Counted from the stretch's first letter, positions 50,807 through 63,599 are shown. The stretch: DNA of 64,000 nt from Talinum fruticosum (GCA_021018815.1 JAITYX010000042.1:2495001-2559000), one strand, 5' to 3'. The notes: generated from the letters alone by a model not told the origin. A program made the numbers and translations.

Positions 50807-52521
50807 TTTTTTGGAAGGGGGTGATGGTGGTGATAGGGTCAATACTTGACAATAATCTTATCACAAAATCTCACGTTGATGACTTTCGGCTAATTTATGG
50901 AAATGCAGATCCTTACATTTCTGCAATTTGGAGGATATACTCTTGTAAGAAACTCGAAGGATCTGTTTGAGAGTTTTGGATTTCATGGTACACAGCCAGT
51001 GCTTATTGGTCTCATCATTTTCCAGGTTTGTTTTCCTCATCACTTCTATTAAGAACTAGGCATCTTATGTACAATGCCATTTGGCACACAAGAGAGTAGC
51101 TATTTACATGAGCAATGATTCTGTCAATGTCTTGATGCTATATTGCCTGCTTGATAGATAATTCACTCTTGTTAGTTGAGTTTTAACTGGGAAATTTACT
51201 TAATCGTGCTGCATGAGGATCTCTTTGAGCACTTGAGGAGCAAAATACATATCTTGTCTAGGCTAGCGAATCCCTTGGATTTCAGATCTGTCTCTTTTCT
51301 GGAAGGACCCCATCCTGGGGGGGCACTTGTGTATCTGCTGTTTGAAAAATATGTTCTGACTTCTGTGGTACTTCTTACTGGGAAAAGAAAAATTCCCTGT
51401 CCTCTTACAGCTTTCATATTTGTTGTCTTGTGATGCTGTTACTGTCCTTGCTTTTCTTTACTTTTGAATTGGGGAGCTCTGCATGTGGTCTCCCTCTCCC
51501 CACTTCTTTTTCTTACTAATTCTTAAACTTTCATTGTTGATGCAGCACACTGTGATACCTCTCCAGCACCTTGTGAGCTTTGCCCTGAATCTTGTCAGTA
51601 GATCCTTTGAATTTCAGGTATTGCTCTTTCGAAGTTTTTAGTTTTAATCTCTCTTGGACCTGTTGCTCTTTGATAATGTTTTAGTCAATTCTTTGCTTGT
51701 CTGCAGGCTGATGCTTTTGCAAAGAAACTAGGATATGCAAAAGAACTAAGGGCAGGTCTCGTAAAGATACAGGTGATATATTAGATATTTTTTACATTAA
51801 TTTCCTGCTAAGATCATATGCAGTTCGTTTATGCACTCGTTTATATCTGTTCGATGTGTGTCAATCCCCTCCCTGCCCATTTTATGCGAATGCTGACAGT
51901 TGACACTATTGAGTGTTAGCTAAGCATACATATCATATTGCTGTAATTATGGACTACAACTGGCAAAGGGTTTGTTTGATTTGGGTTAATGTCGCATCGG
52001 GTTAATTTCAGAACAGGTTAGAATGGGCTGAATGAATGTGTTAGGCTGGTTGGATAGAGGATGAGTAGTTTCTGGTCTAGTTGTCCAATAATATTGTCAA
52101 GAAAATGCGACCAATATTAGTCTGGCAAATTTTGAGTTGTTTTTGGATCGGAATCAAGATGGACCACCTCATTTTGAGACTGAACCATTTGTGTAGTTTT
52201 GGGTTGTTTAGGTACAACTCAGTTGTATCTGGTCTTCTCAGTATGCAGTGGCTCTTTTCTGATTTTTGCTTGCCTTTATGAATCGGTTTACATATCCCTA
52301 ATTACACCTAATTAAGATGAGACATCCATAATTACTGAATTCAAGAATCTCACAAGTTTGGGAAGCAAGTTAGAAACTTACTCAAAGTATTGCTGATCTT
52401 CCAGGAGGAGAACTTGTCCGCTATGAACACGGACCCATGGTACTCTGCTTATCATTATTCTCACCCGCCTCTCGTTGAAAGATTGGCCGCGCTTGACGCA
52501 CCTGACAAGAAATCAGACTGA
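42441..52521 (+). CDS. STE24: CAAX prenyl protease 1 homologue
   Basis: Fourteen exons: 42441-42471, 44577-44724, 44847-44931, 45022-45117, 46485-46550, 46698-46796, 46984-47097, 47193-47303, 48334-48396, 49612-49704, 50909-51025, 51546-51617, 51707-51772, 52405-52521. They join to 425 residues (Arabidopsis STE24 is 424). This ER membrane zinc metalloprotease removes the -aaX tripeptide from farnesylated or geranylgeranylated CaaX proteins. The zinc motif HELGH is at 284-288 with the third ligand expected at E363 in SFEFQADAF. Conserved blocks include [16 protein letters not shown], the cytosolic [17 protein letters not shown], and several hydrophobic segments (for example [19 protein letters not shown]). 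The C-terminus is DKKSD. Intron 1 is 2.1 kb and holds a duplication and a long hairpin. No lesions. Confidence 0.97.
43491..43795. repeat. Tandem duplication in STE24 intron 1
   Basis: Two copies with a period of about 162 bases (about 43491-43625 and 43650-43795) share GAGTGAAGATGC, TAAATAGGTATATGA, CAGCTT.TCCT, TTGAGG..AGGAGTTCA and ATCATCTTGTAGCCT-like ends. Differences are substitutions and small indels. Confidence 0.8.
43618..43852. repeat. Long inverted repeat in STE24 intron 1
   Basis: The arms 43618-43636 and 43834-43852 are exact complements over 19 bases (GCCTCATCATTAGAGACTC and its reverse complement). Complementarity resumes inward around ATGAAGAGT (about 43650) and ACTCTTCAT (about 43799), so the RNA could form an interrupted stem of about 45 bases per arm. 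Confidence 0.75.
50773..50806. repeat. Compound (TC)n(AC)n microsatellite
   Basis: (TC)9 runs into (AC)8 in STE24 intron 10. Confidence 0.85.
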
Positions 52522-55496
52522 TGCAGGCAAGTGGAACAGAGGGCAGAGAAAATGCCCAGGTTTGTGTGTAACATTTCTGAAAATTCAGGTTTTATATAAT
52601 CTGTTATTACAGCTTAGCCAACTTGAAGAGTTGTATCACATTCGGGGTAGTTTATTTACCACTAAAGTAGTGATCTGGAGGAGAAGAATTTAGGAGGAGG
52701 AACGAGCTGTTTTAGTTGGAAATTATGTGTATGAATTTTGTCATAGTTCAAAATTCATTTTTCTTGCTGTCATACTCATTTTGTGCATCTCTGAGATTGA
52801 GATTGTGATTGTTGTTTCCCCAATGCTTAACTTACAGGCAACTTTAGCAATTTTTTTGGCTGGTTTTCATTGAGCATTAGATTTGAAGCTGTTAATTACT
52901 TATTACTTAACCACAGTAAATATAAAGGCAAAGCTTATATGGTCGACCCGGGACTTTTAGTTTCGGGCCATGTGATAATAAATTAAAAGGGTAGAGGAAA
53001 TAAGGAGGGGAGCTTAGGGGTAAAAACAAAAAAAAAAAGATTTTTTTGTTATTTTGTTTCCCTGGTCCATGGACTAGGGAGTACAATATAATTTGTATAT
53101 AAAGGACTTCAATGGTTAATTACACAATTTACTTTTTTTTTTTTTTTATCAACAAAGCTGAAAAAGTACCCATGGCTGCAAAATTATATGTATAAAACCA
53201 AGTGAATGGATTTTAAGGGGGTTTTTTTTCCTTTCCTTTGATCGAAAAGAAAATCCTCAGCTGTAAAATGTTATTTCGAAAAGGAAATTTTAATAAGAAG
53301 CAATAGTAATTTTTTTGAGAAAAAGTAAATTAATTTTATTAATTTCCCAAAAAGAGATTTACATAGAAGAAAAAGGTAATTATGCAAGAGTATCTAGATT
53401 TTTCCTTTTTAGGGATGCTTGTTTAGAAAGAATTTATGTATGATATTAGTTAATCAATCAGTTAATCATTAATTAGAGGAGGGCTTCCCCCACCCTCCCT
53501 CCATCCCTTTCTATCAATGTTGATATTGTTGTTTGGTCTCCCTCAAATTAGTAAACAAATCATGAGATATGAGACAAAATTAGCCCTCAATAATGCATGC
53601 TTTGCACTAATTATTCCCACTCATAAAGTTAAGCAAATTTTGACCTAAAAATAGAAGCCACCATGAGTGGTTTTGCTTTGCTTGGGCTTGGTTCTATAGA
53701 ATTCAATGCTATGTTTAGTACTTTATGCTCAAGTTTTTGTCTTCTCTTGCCAACCTATTAAATACAAAATAATCAATGTTTAATTAATTCTTGATTACCT
53801 AGCTCTTAAGCTAAGAAGACTCTTCTAAAATAAAAGGTAACATGAAATTTTACGGATACATATTATTTGTTTAATTTCGTAATCTGTTCTCTTGGTATGT
53901 ACAGAGAAACTCCGAATTAATATGAAATATCAAAATAAACTCATATTGTGATAAGTTGAGTAAGACATAATAGCTAATAAAAAATTATAAGACCTTATTC
54001 AATTTTAACTTTAACTTACAACCTTAGAGCTCCTTACAATTAAGTGAAACAAGGCCTAAGTCGTGATCCATAATTTTTTGTTAATATGTTTTTAAATTTT
54101 AACTTGAGAGATACTATTCTCTTCTATAATCAATCTCATAAAGATAGTTTTGAATAAAGGGAGAAAAGGGTTTTATAGTTTTGCATAAAGGGAGAAAAGG
54201 GGTTTTTTTATTAAAAAAAAAAAAGAAAAAATAGGGGATTGGTGGACTATTGACTATAAGAAAGCATACATAGGAATGGACTAATTATGGTTTTACTTTA
54301 TCTTACTTCCTCATGAAGATTAGTAATTGGGTGTCAACTCAAGAGTAAAGGCTTAAAAAAAGCACTAATTATTCCTTTTTCCTTTTCTTTTTCTCTTAGC
54401 CAAAAAAAACCCTTTTTTTCTCCCTTTGTATTTTTTTCATTTTCCTTTTATCTAACCATAATTACAACTTTTAGACTCTTGATAGTTTAATTTCTTATTC
54501 AAAGTGTCCTCATGAGCAATGAAATTCTTATAAAAAAATGGAACAAAATAATGTAATTTGTTTGTAAATAACTCATCAATGAAACTAGTCATTCATAACT
54601 TTTAGTAAATGAGCTTGGTCATCTACAAAACACAAGTATATTTTACTCATAAAAAGCAATTTACTAAAGTCTATAGTTTATAAAACCTATTTTTACGAAA
54701 AATTAAATCTTATTATCTTTCATTGGGTGTTATCATCGTATCGAAATCTTCCTTTTAACACCGATTTTCTATTTAGAAAAGAACTCGTAATGGTGAAATG
54801 AAAACTTCACGATTAACTTCTACACAATATTTAACATCAATTCTCCATCATTTAAGGATGATTGACAATTTATTTACACATAAATTTATCGGGGTTATAA
54901 TTCAGCCTAAGTTATGTAATAGTTACCTCTTTTGTAGTAAAAGGAAAAAATAACTAAGAAAAAAACTAGTTAGTTGCCCCATAATTTACCCTTAAAAACA
55001 TTTAGCTTATTATATTATTTACGTAACCATATGGTTGATAATTCATTATATTCTTTAATGATAATTCTTTAATGGATGTGTCTATGAATTATATTTATGG
55101 GATTGACCATTGTTTAGTTTTACTTTTTTATAATACTAATTTTTTTTATCATACTATAATTACACTTAAATAAAAACAGTCTAATAAAAACCACAAATAA
55201 TTTTAAATCTAAATAGATATGTTAGCATAATGACTAAAACTTCCCACAAAATGTGATCACATGTATTATAAAAGTAGACCTTATAAAGGTTGAAAAAGAC
55301 ATTGACTCTATGAAAATTGAGTCCAATATAGGAGCTAATTAGCATATGTTGGAAAACATCCAAGTTGTTTGATTTTTCAACACTTCTATTGCTTATTTTA
55401 AGGTCTTTTTGAAATGGTACATAAAATGAATATAAATAACAAATATAATAAAAATGAACAAAAATAAATAGAAATGAGCAAAAATAAAGACTACCT

Positions 55497-55497
<1 letters not shown>

Positions 55498-55557
<60 letters not shown>
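55498..55557. repeat. (TAA)20 microsatellite
   Basis: Sixty bases of uninterrupted TAA trinucleotide repeat in the AT-rich spacer. Confidence 0.95.
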
Positions 55558-56057
55558 GTTTAAACGAGTTGTTTTAACATAAATGAAACAGAACTAAAGA
55601 GAAAATAGAAATAGTTGTTGTTATATATGCTAATTCGAAAAAGTCGACTCATTGTATTATTACTCACTTGCTCATTTTTAAAATACATATCATCTTAACT
55701 AATATTTTTTGTTTCACAATATTTATTAATTTATAATTTCAATGACATATTAATGACTAATTTACCAATTTTGTCCTTATTAATTACTTTTTTTTATTGA
55801 TTTATGGGGCAACTTGGCCGTTTAATACAAATTTTATTTTAATAGATATTCCTTTGTAACCCAAAAATGATAAATATTATGCAAAAGCAAAAAGTAGACT
55901 ATAAGCAAGACAGTTTTATTTATTGCAATATCAATATTTATTACAAATTTTGCTATCAAAAAGCAAATTTTGCAAGAAGATTATTACACCTACAATGTTC
56001 GAGTATTTATTTTTCCTACTTTATTTATTGTTATTGCAAGTTTTATTATTAAAAAAA

Positions 56058-56167
56058 ATGTTAGGGGGTCCACTATTCCAGAGTCAATCCCACAAACCAA
56101 ATCCTTTACACTCCGATTCCGATTCCTCCTGTCCACTGTCCTCACTCTCTCTCTCTTCTCTCTTCTC

Positions 56168-56216
<49 letters not shown>

Positions 56217-56363
56217 CCGCCATCCCCGGTCGCCGGAAACCTCCATTTCCGGCGAATCCTCGGCCCCAATTCAAATGCCAGCTGTTCCCTCTTGAGCTCC
56301 CGATTGGCAAACTCCCACCCCCACCGCCAGCCACTTTCTCTCTCTCTCTCTCTCTCACTCTAA
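56058..56363 (+). promoter_or_regulatory. 101-codon upstream ORF through the CT repeat of the kinase leader
   Basis: ATG at 56058 opens a frame of 101 residues that crosses the (TC)22 tract, reads Ser-Leu repeats, and stops at 56361-56363, only 11 bases before the kinase ATG. It would be an upstream ORF if transcription starts before 56058, which I cannot show. The peptide resembles no family. Confidence 0.35.
56171..56214. repeat. (TC)22 microsatellite in the kinase leader
   Basis: Uninterrupted TC repeat; a second, shorter CT run lies at about 56337-56356 just before the start codon. Both are candidate GAGA-factor (BPC) sites. Confidence 0.9.
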
Positions 56364-56374
56364 AAGTCCAAACA

Positions 56375-59300
56375 ATGTCAGTGTACGACGCCGCATTTGT
56401 GAACTCTGAGCTCTCCAAACCCACCTCAATCTTCGGCCTCCGTTTGTGGGTAGTCATCGGAATCTTCGTTGGGTCCACCATCGTCCTCCTCCTCTTCCTC
56501 CTCTCCCTCTGCCTCACCTCTCGCCGGAGCAACAACAACAAGAAGCTTCCATCCTCCGCCGCCGAACTCACCCCCCGATCTCAAAGGAAATCCAGGAGAT
56601 CATCCCCACCGTCAATCACGACCATCACCACCGTCCGATCGTCGCCGCCCCTGAGATCCAGATCGACATCGGAAAACCCGACCACAGGGTCGTATTCTCC
56701 GACAAAGCGCCGTCGAGTGGGGAGAGTTTGAGGTCAAATAACGTGAATTACGCGAGTGATAGCAACCAAAGCAACAATACGGCGTCGTATGGAGGCCCGG
56801 AGGTGTCCCACCTGGGGTGGGGCCGGTGGTATACTCTGAGAGAGCTCGAGGTCGCCACCAATTACTTGGCCGACGAAAATGTCATCGGTGAAGGTGGTTA
56901 TGGCATTGTTTATCGAGGAGTTTTAGGGGATAATACCAGAGTTGCCGTCAAAAATCTCTTGAATAACAAGTAAGATTTGCTTTTTTGAAGTTTTTGATCA
57001 TTGCAATTTTCTGAGTTTTTGATTTGCTGATTTGGGTTTTTATTTTTATTTGCTGATTGTTTTTGCCTAATTCAGTAGTCATAGTTTTGGGGGTTTTTTT
57101 TCATTTTTTCGATTTTTTTATTTCTAATTGCTGTTTTTGTGATCTTCTATTGATTAGGGTTTGTGGGGTTTGAACTTTCTGAGGTGGGTTTTGCTTTAAT
57201 ATGATTGATTGGGATTTTTGATTGCTTATGCTTGTTTTGTGGTGTTGGGGTTGTATACAATCACTTGGTTGGGGTGGTTTGCTTGAAAGATTGAGAAAAT
57301 GCTTTAGTGAAGCACCCAAAAAAGGAAAAAGATTAAACATTTTGTAGTCTATGAGATTAAGACGTAAATTTCTTTCATCAAGCAAATGAAATTCAATGAA
57401 ACAGTGATGGATGGAAGCTTAATTGCAGTGTTTGCTCCCTGAATTCTCTTCTTATTGATTACATTCTTAGTGAATTTGTTTGCAATTTGAAAACCCAGAA
57501 TTTCGGTGGCTTGAAAGATTGCAGCTTCTTCTCTATCTCTCTCTCTCTCTCACTCCCCACCTCCCAAAAGAAAAAAAAAACAAAAAAATGGAAATGAAAA
57601 GGAAAGAAGAATATATCTGTAAATTTCGCCTATTATTTTTGGGGCCATGTTATTATTCTTGTCTTGTCCTGATAACAACTTGTGCTGTAAAGTGGTCTGA
57701 ATTCTCTGTGAACAGCTTTATGCGTTTTCAATTATTGTATTGGAGATCAGATCAGGACTTCATTTTCTTTATTCTTAGCTTTTATAATTTCTAAGCAATT
57801 GATGGATCTGCACTAATAATGAATAAAACAAGACTTATTAATCTGTGATGGTCCTTCACCAACTGTGATGAAGTACATTCTGCGATGGGGGCCATCCATT
57901 TTGGAATTTGTTATACTGATAACAAATCTATCTTAATTTAGAATGATTTATGTCCTCTTTCTTATTTTAATCTTGATGAATGCTTGTATAGACACTTAAT
58001 AGTTTCATTATGCATCTTCTGTAGTACTGGTTGGCTTATAGAATTAATCGATTGTCAGGGGTCAGGCCGAGAAGGAATTCAAAGTGGAGGTCGAAGCGAT
58101 TGGACGGGTTAGGCACAAGAATCTTGTTAGGTTACTTGGATACTGTGTTGAGGGTGCTTATAGGTATTTTTTTTTAACTGGATCGAAGCTTTGTAAATTC
58201 CCGCTTTTTGTGGCGCTTGGTTGTTTGACTTGCTGCAAATTATTTAATCTCTTTGTTGTCTAGGATGCTTGTGTATGAATACGTTGACAATGGTAATCTA
58301 GACCAGTGGCTTCACGGTGATGTCGGTGAAGTCAGCCCTCTTACTTGGGACATCCGAATGAACATCATTTTGGGAACAGCTAAAGGGTACACACTCTCAT
58401 TGCAATATTTATACCTCGTCCACTCTCTCTATAGTCTTCTAGTTTGAGCACTTTGCTTATTGGCAGACCGTTGTTATTTATGTTGGTGTAGATTGGCCTA
58501 TCTTCATGAGGGTCTTGAACCGAAAGTTGTGCACAGAGACATAAAATCTAGCAACATACTTCTTGATCGGCAATGGAATGCTAGGGTCTCTGATTTTGGC
58601 CTTGCTAAGTTGCTCTGTTCTGAAACAAGTTACGTGACAACTCGTGTTATGGGAACTTTCGGGTGAGTGCAATATGTTCATTTCTCTCAATTAGTCAAAA
58701 AAATGCTATTTCTGCTTGGCTAACTTTCCAATCTGGATGCAGATATGTAGCTCCTGAATATGCTTGCACTGGCATGTTGACTGAGAAGAGTGACGTGTAT
58801 AGTTTTGGAATCCTTATCATGGAGATAATTTCTGGGAGAACCCCTGTTGATTATAGTCGGCCTCCAGGAGAGGTAAGCTTTTGTAGAGTATCTCAGAGTT
58901 GACTATGTTATTTGGACTTGGGTATGAGAGTTTGATGCGGGTGTATGTCCAGATGTCAGATTTGTGGTTATTTTTTTATTTTTTTGGTGGGGACATTTAT
59001 GTATTATTGGCCTAGTTTGAAGTGTCGAGTGTCCTGCCCATGTCCAAGTATTAGGTGTCTTTGAGACGAACACTAGGAGTGTAATGTAAGGAGCAAGATG
59101 AAGAGTTGAATATATAGCCAATTTAGATGTATGTTTTCTTCCATATAAAACTACATCTCTTTGCTAAGGAATAACGATTACAAGTTGATTGCAGGTGAAT
59201 TTGGTAGACTGGTTGAAAACAATGGTCGGGAATAGAAGATCCGAAGAAGTAGTTGATCCTAAATTGCCCGAGATGCCTGCTTCCAAAGCACTAAAACGCA

Positions 59301-59711
59301 TCCTCTTAGTCGCTCTTAAATGTGTTGATCCCGATGCACAGAAGAGGCCTAGAATGGGACATGTCATCCACATGCTCGAGGCAGATGATTTGCTCTTCCG
59401 CGATGTACGTCTCTCCTTCACTTTCTTTTCCGAGAAATTTGATTTGTCAGCAGTATCAAGCTTGATTTCCAATTTTGATTTGTTAGGAAGAGAGACAGTT
59501 TCATTTGCCAGCCTTTCTCTGATTCTAGTACTTTTCTGGCCACTTTTAGGATCGTCGTGGTGGGAGAGATTCTTCCATTTCGACCCGAGAATATCAACAT
59601 GACAAAGCTCCTGCAGTTAAAGTTGATGCTAGGCATTTTCATGAAGGGAGCACAGACAGAAGTGATGCAGAAAGTAGTAGAGATCATCACCAACCAAATA
59701 GATGGAGATAG
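56375..59711 (+). CDS. Membrane-anchored receptor-like Ser/Thr kinase (At4g01330/At1g01540-like), one-base frameshift in exon 1
   Basis: Seven exons: 56375-56969, 58059-58163, 58264-58386, 58492-58662, 58743-58872, 59195-59404, 59550-59711. Residues about 24-47 form one membrane helix after a short N-terminus with no ectodomain. As written the frame shifts in a C run at 56571-56576 (codon 66) and stops at 56731, giving 118 residues. One more C restores a 498-residue kinase. In that frame: glycine loop GEGGYG at 172-177, VAVK lysine 193, HRD aspartate 291, DFG aspartate 309, and APE at 335-337. All catalytic residues are kept. All introns are GT-AG and phases fit only with the extra base. The family is a receptor-like cytoplasmic kinase type; substrates are not known to me. 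It ends the conserved block after STE24, as in Arabidopsis. Confidence 0.9.
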
Positions 59712-61956
59712 TTTTGTAAATGGGTACACTTTCATATAATTTTTCTTTACTTGAATTTTCATGTTCACTCAACCCCTCCCCCCTTCTCCCCCTGTAATTT
59801 TATTTTCTATAAATTAATAAATATTATTCATCAATTGTATGCCTAATTTTTCCCATTCAATTTTCCCACTTCTTTTTAAAGGAAATTTTACCTGCTTGTG
59901 AGGATGATGCATTTGTAAAGTGTGCCTTTCACTTATATGGAATCATTACATTTTGATATCTCTCCTTCTCTGCATCACAGCTTATCAAATAGTTCCCATT
60001 TCATTTTCCTTTTCATATTAATTAAAAACCCCTGTTAGTTAAGAGTCGACATCAAACCCCACTCCAGCAAGTTCTTGTCAGAATTTTCGTGTTCTATTCA
60101 ACTTATCATAACTTATTGTTGATCAATGCTGATTAACTTTTCATTAACACCGATAGTTGTTGATCTATCAGTGCTAAATGATGATGATAAGTATATACTT
60201 ACGATAAGTTAAGGAACCATCTAATGACCAGACAAATCATCCGAGTCCGTAGACGTACGTGTCGTTTGCGTTCGAGTTTGGTACATCAACGTCATCATCT
60301 CTTGTTGATTGTGGACCCAAACCAGCTAATGCAAGGGGAGAGAAGTTGGCTAAACACGCAAAAAACTCGAGCCTGTTTCCCCCTCCCCTCTCTGTCTCTG
60401 TTACCCCACATTGACATTGTTGAGGTTGTGGGCACTCACTTTTCTCCTCCTCTGGCTAAGCTGATATGATATTTCCAGAGGCTGGAATGTGTCAATGTTT
60501 GTATGTTTTTGTCTCTGGATTTCACTTCGCAATCAGTGCCAGAACATCATGTGTCCTCACACTCTGAAAATAAAAATTCAAAAAAAAAACAATAAAAAGT
60601 CTTGAAATCTTTTTGGGGTTCCCACAACTTCAAAATGTACATTTCAGAGGTGAGCTGTCAGGAGCAATCAGTTTTCTATCTAGGGTTCAATGCTTTGTTT
60701 TTTTTTTCTTTTTCTTTTTCCTTTTCTTTTTTGCTTCCTTGATGAATGGCATTTTGACATATCCTCCATTATCCTTTTGACATCAACTCATGGTTTTTGC
60801 TTGTAAAGTTGGTAACTCTCATCTGTTTTCTCAATCTGTACGGAACTTTTTTAAGTTTCTTTTTTTGGCTGAAATGAAGTTATCTAAGTTTCTTGGGAAC
60901 TTGAACATGGATGCTTTAATATTATATATGAAGTTGGCTCATAATTTAATACCAATAGTTCGATTATAAGGGAAAATCGGTAAGCATAATTGTCGACAAA
61001 CTTAACGTTGATAACTACTAATCGTCAATCATAATTATTGATAATAGTCGGCAATCACTAATTATAACTCGCTGACCAGTAATTATAAACGTTGGAACGA
61101 AGGGACTCTAAATGAAGAAACACTTGTTCAAATTATATAAAGGTTGAATGTTCATTTTGTGAGACAATTTCTTTTAGTGAAACTTGACGTATTTTACTAA
61201 GATTTTCAGATTTAGATTATCCTCTGATTAAAATAATATGAAACTTTATCTCACGAGAGATATAAAATTGACAATTCAATTTCAGCATTAAATACAACTT
61301 GATCTAAGCACGTTGGTTCCAATACGTACAACTTTTAGTATTCAACACATCAAAAGAAGTCTCAAACTTGCCTGAACATAGAACACCCTAACCGTAAATG
61401 CAACTCAATACGAAACAAAGTAAGTCTAAATCCAACACGAATAACTTATATGTCAAGTCATACAAACATACATATATGACTCAAACATCCTAGCCAGCCC
61501 GAGGCAACATTAACACTAGATTACTATTATTATTATTGTTATTGTTGTCGTTGTCGGATCCTTGGCATTGGCCATTTGGTGTTTGTATAAATGCAGAGAC
61601 AGCTGAGGCTAAGCGAACCCAACCCAGAGCACTGGAGGGTAATAAGAATAAGATGAGAGAAGCAGAGAAAGTAGTTGAGGGTTCATACATTCATTCATGT
61701 GGACACCTTAATTACTTTGAATTTCCGAATAAAAATATCTTTTTATTTTTTATTTTTAATGATGGCTGGGCAATTTGTCATGTGAGTGGCTTTAATGGGG
61801 ACTGCCAAACATCATTCAAATTTCAAACAAAAAGCTTTGGGAGGAGAGAGAAAGAGTACGTAACTCAAAGTACGTATTCAGCCTGCAACCCCTGCAAATA
61901 AACACCGCCGGGAAAGACGGCAAGGCCCTGGACCAGCTTTCCCTCTCTTCCCCTCC

Positions 61957-61957
<1 letters not shown>

Positions 61958-62003
<46 letters not shown>
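61958..62003. repeat. (ATA)n microsatellite
   Basis: About 15 units of ATA/TAA repeat, followed by AT-rich DNA. Confidence 0.9.
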
Positions 62004-62006
<3 letters not shown>

Positions 62007-63599
62007 TTTATTTATGAACCTATTTTGTTTATTTATGAATGAATTATGATCCCTCATGATTTCCTCTTGAATTCAGTATTAATCTGACACCCATTATGAT
62101 TATAGTATTATGCCTCCAATTTGCTCATCAAAATTAACTGCTTTCTTCATTTATTATGGAGCACATAAAACTTTAATATTGGATTCTTTTTAATGTTTCA
62201 ATTATAATACTTTGTCTATTTTATAATACATGTCATGGTCTGGTGGTTAAAATTTAAGTCTTGAATACATTCAGTTTACAATCTTAGCGATATATTAGTG
62301 ACTAATTTATCAATTTTATCTTTATGAATTAATTATTTTTCTCTCATTTTTTAATTAACATTCTTCATTTTAAATGAAACATCGGGATAACTTGGTCATT
62401 TAATACAAAAATTTTCATAAATTTTATATTTTTTGATATTCTAATCCAAAAACTAAAAGTATTAGAAAATAGAGGGAGTAATAACTATAAGATTAGATAT
62501 ATAGTGTTGGTGAAGTTTGTAGGTTTAAACAAAAATAAAAAAACAAGAGGATGGATTGGTGAATGGTGAATGGTGAACGGTGAATGGTTAATATGGTGAT
62601 GGGGTGGGGTTGGGTTGGGCCAATTCAACTAGACTTAATAAAGCCCATACTTGTTCATTTTGGGCCTAAGTATATCTCTGAGCAGTCCATTATAAATGCC
62701 CTAATTCTCTTTAGGCACGGGAATCGGTAGATTTAATTCTATCTACGTCGATCTTAATGCGTTCACATTAATTAATATTGAAAATCATCGCATGATATCA
62801 CATATCTTCATTTGTACACTTCATATATTCTAGATGTTAACGGATTTGAAGTTATCTTGCATTTATACTGAAAAAGTTCGATTATCTCTTTCGGATTTAA
62901 AAACAAAGTATCTCAAATTTCAAAAAGATTTAAATTAACTCTTTTACCAATCACGTAATGCAAACCTAATTCGAAACAAAATATCTCATTAACCTTAACA
63001 TTATTGAAATGGACCGACCCTTTTCGTATATGGAAAAACAACCATAGCTTAGGTTAAAATGAGTTGCATTTTTTGTTGTAAAAGGGAAATGGCATTGCGT
63101 GTAGAGAAGAGGGAGCATTGGATGATCATCAAAGTCTTTTAAGTATAATAGCCTTCGATTCTCACTCCTCATGGAGATCATGGTTAGGCACTGATAATAA
63201 CGTGGTAGATACCTAAGGTTTTTTTTTTTTTTTTTTTTGGTCGTCATTAACCAAACCCTAACAATTAAATTAAATTTCACAATATTATAAACGTGGATCC
63301 TTTTGTTTTTGGTTCAATCAATTTTATTTTCTTAGATATGTTTGAAATGACTGTTAAAATCAACTGTTATAACTAAAATGAACAAAAACGAGTGAAATAG
63401 TCGGTTGTTATAAATACAGGTGACTAGATCCAAATGAAACTTGTGTGCGCCACAACTTTCGAATAAATCTAGAAAGATGAGGCCACCTGGTATGAAACCT
63501 GGGTGAGAAGAGTAACGGGTGACAGTAGTGCCAATCAAGCTAATTACTCATTGACAATTTACATAATTTTTTTTGTTTTGATAGAAGAGGGGAATAATA

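Larger units (their letters stand above)
52522..56374. other. Spacer between STE24 and the kinase gene
   Basis: STE24 3' flank and then about 3 kb of AT-rich DNA without a gene. It contains a 22-base near-palindrome (53059-53080), a 31-base-period duplication of ATAAAGGGAGAAAAGG (54154 and 54185), and (TAA)20 at 55498-55557. The last 300 bases form a CT-rich leader of the kinase. Confidence 0.6.

Noticed and set aside
55970..56374. In-frame N-terminal extension of the kinase through the CT repeat
   Set aside because: The frame is open but has no ATG before 56375; the family begins with a short N-terminus before the membrane helix.
55990..56571. 193-residue minus-strand ORF opposite the kinase leader
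   Set aside because: It is the reverse reading of the CT repeats and GC-rich exon 1 and is rich in Arg-Glu repeats. The + strand gene explains it.
60099..60210. Possible inverted repeat with AACTTATC..GATAAGTT ends
   Set aside because: The arms match over only about a dozen bases with interruptions, and no target duplication is visible.
60224..60469. 81-residue + strand ORF
   Set aside because: No family resemblance, no supporting gene structure, low-complexity surroundings.
60360..60550. Possible microRNA precursor near a CT-rich stretch
   Set aside because: I compared it by eye with common conserved plant miRNAs and found no mature sequence or matching star arm.
61490..61690. 66-residue minus-strand ORF with a hydrophobic N-terminus and an Asn run
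   Set aside because: A signal-peptide-like start is present, but no known small-peptide motif (CLE, IDA, RALF, CEP) follows, and the Asn run comes from an ATT/GTT microsatellite.
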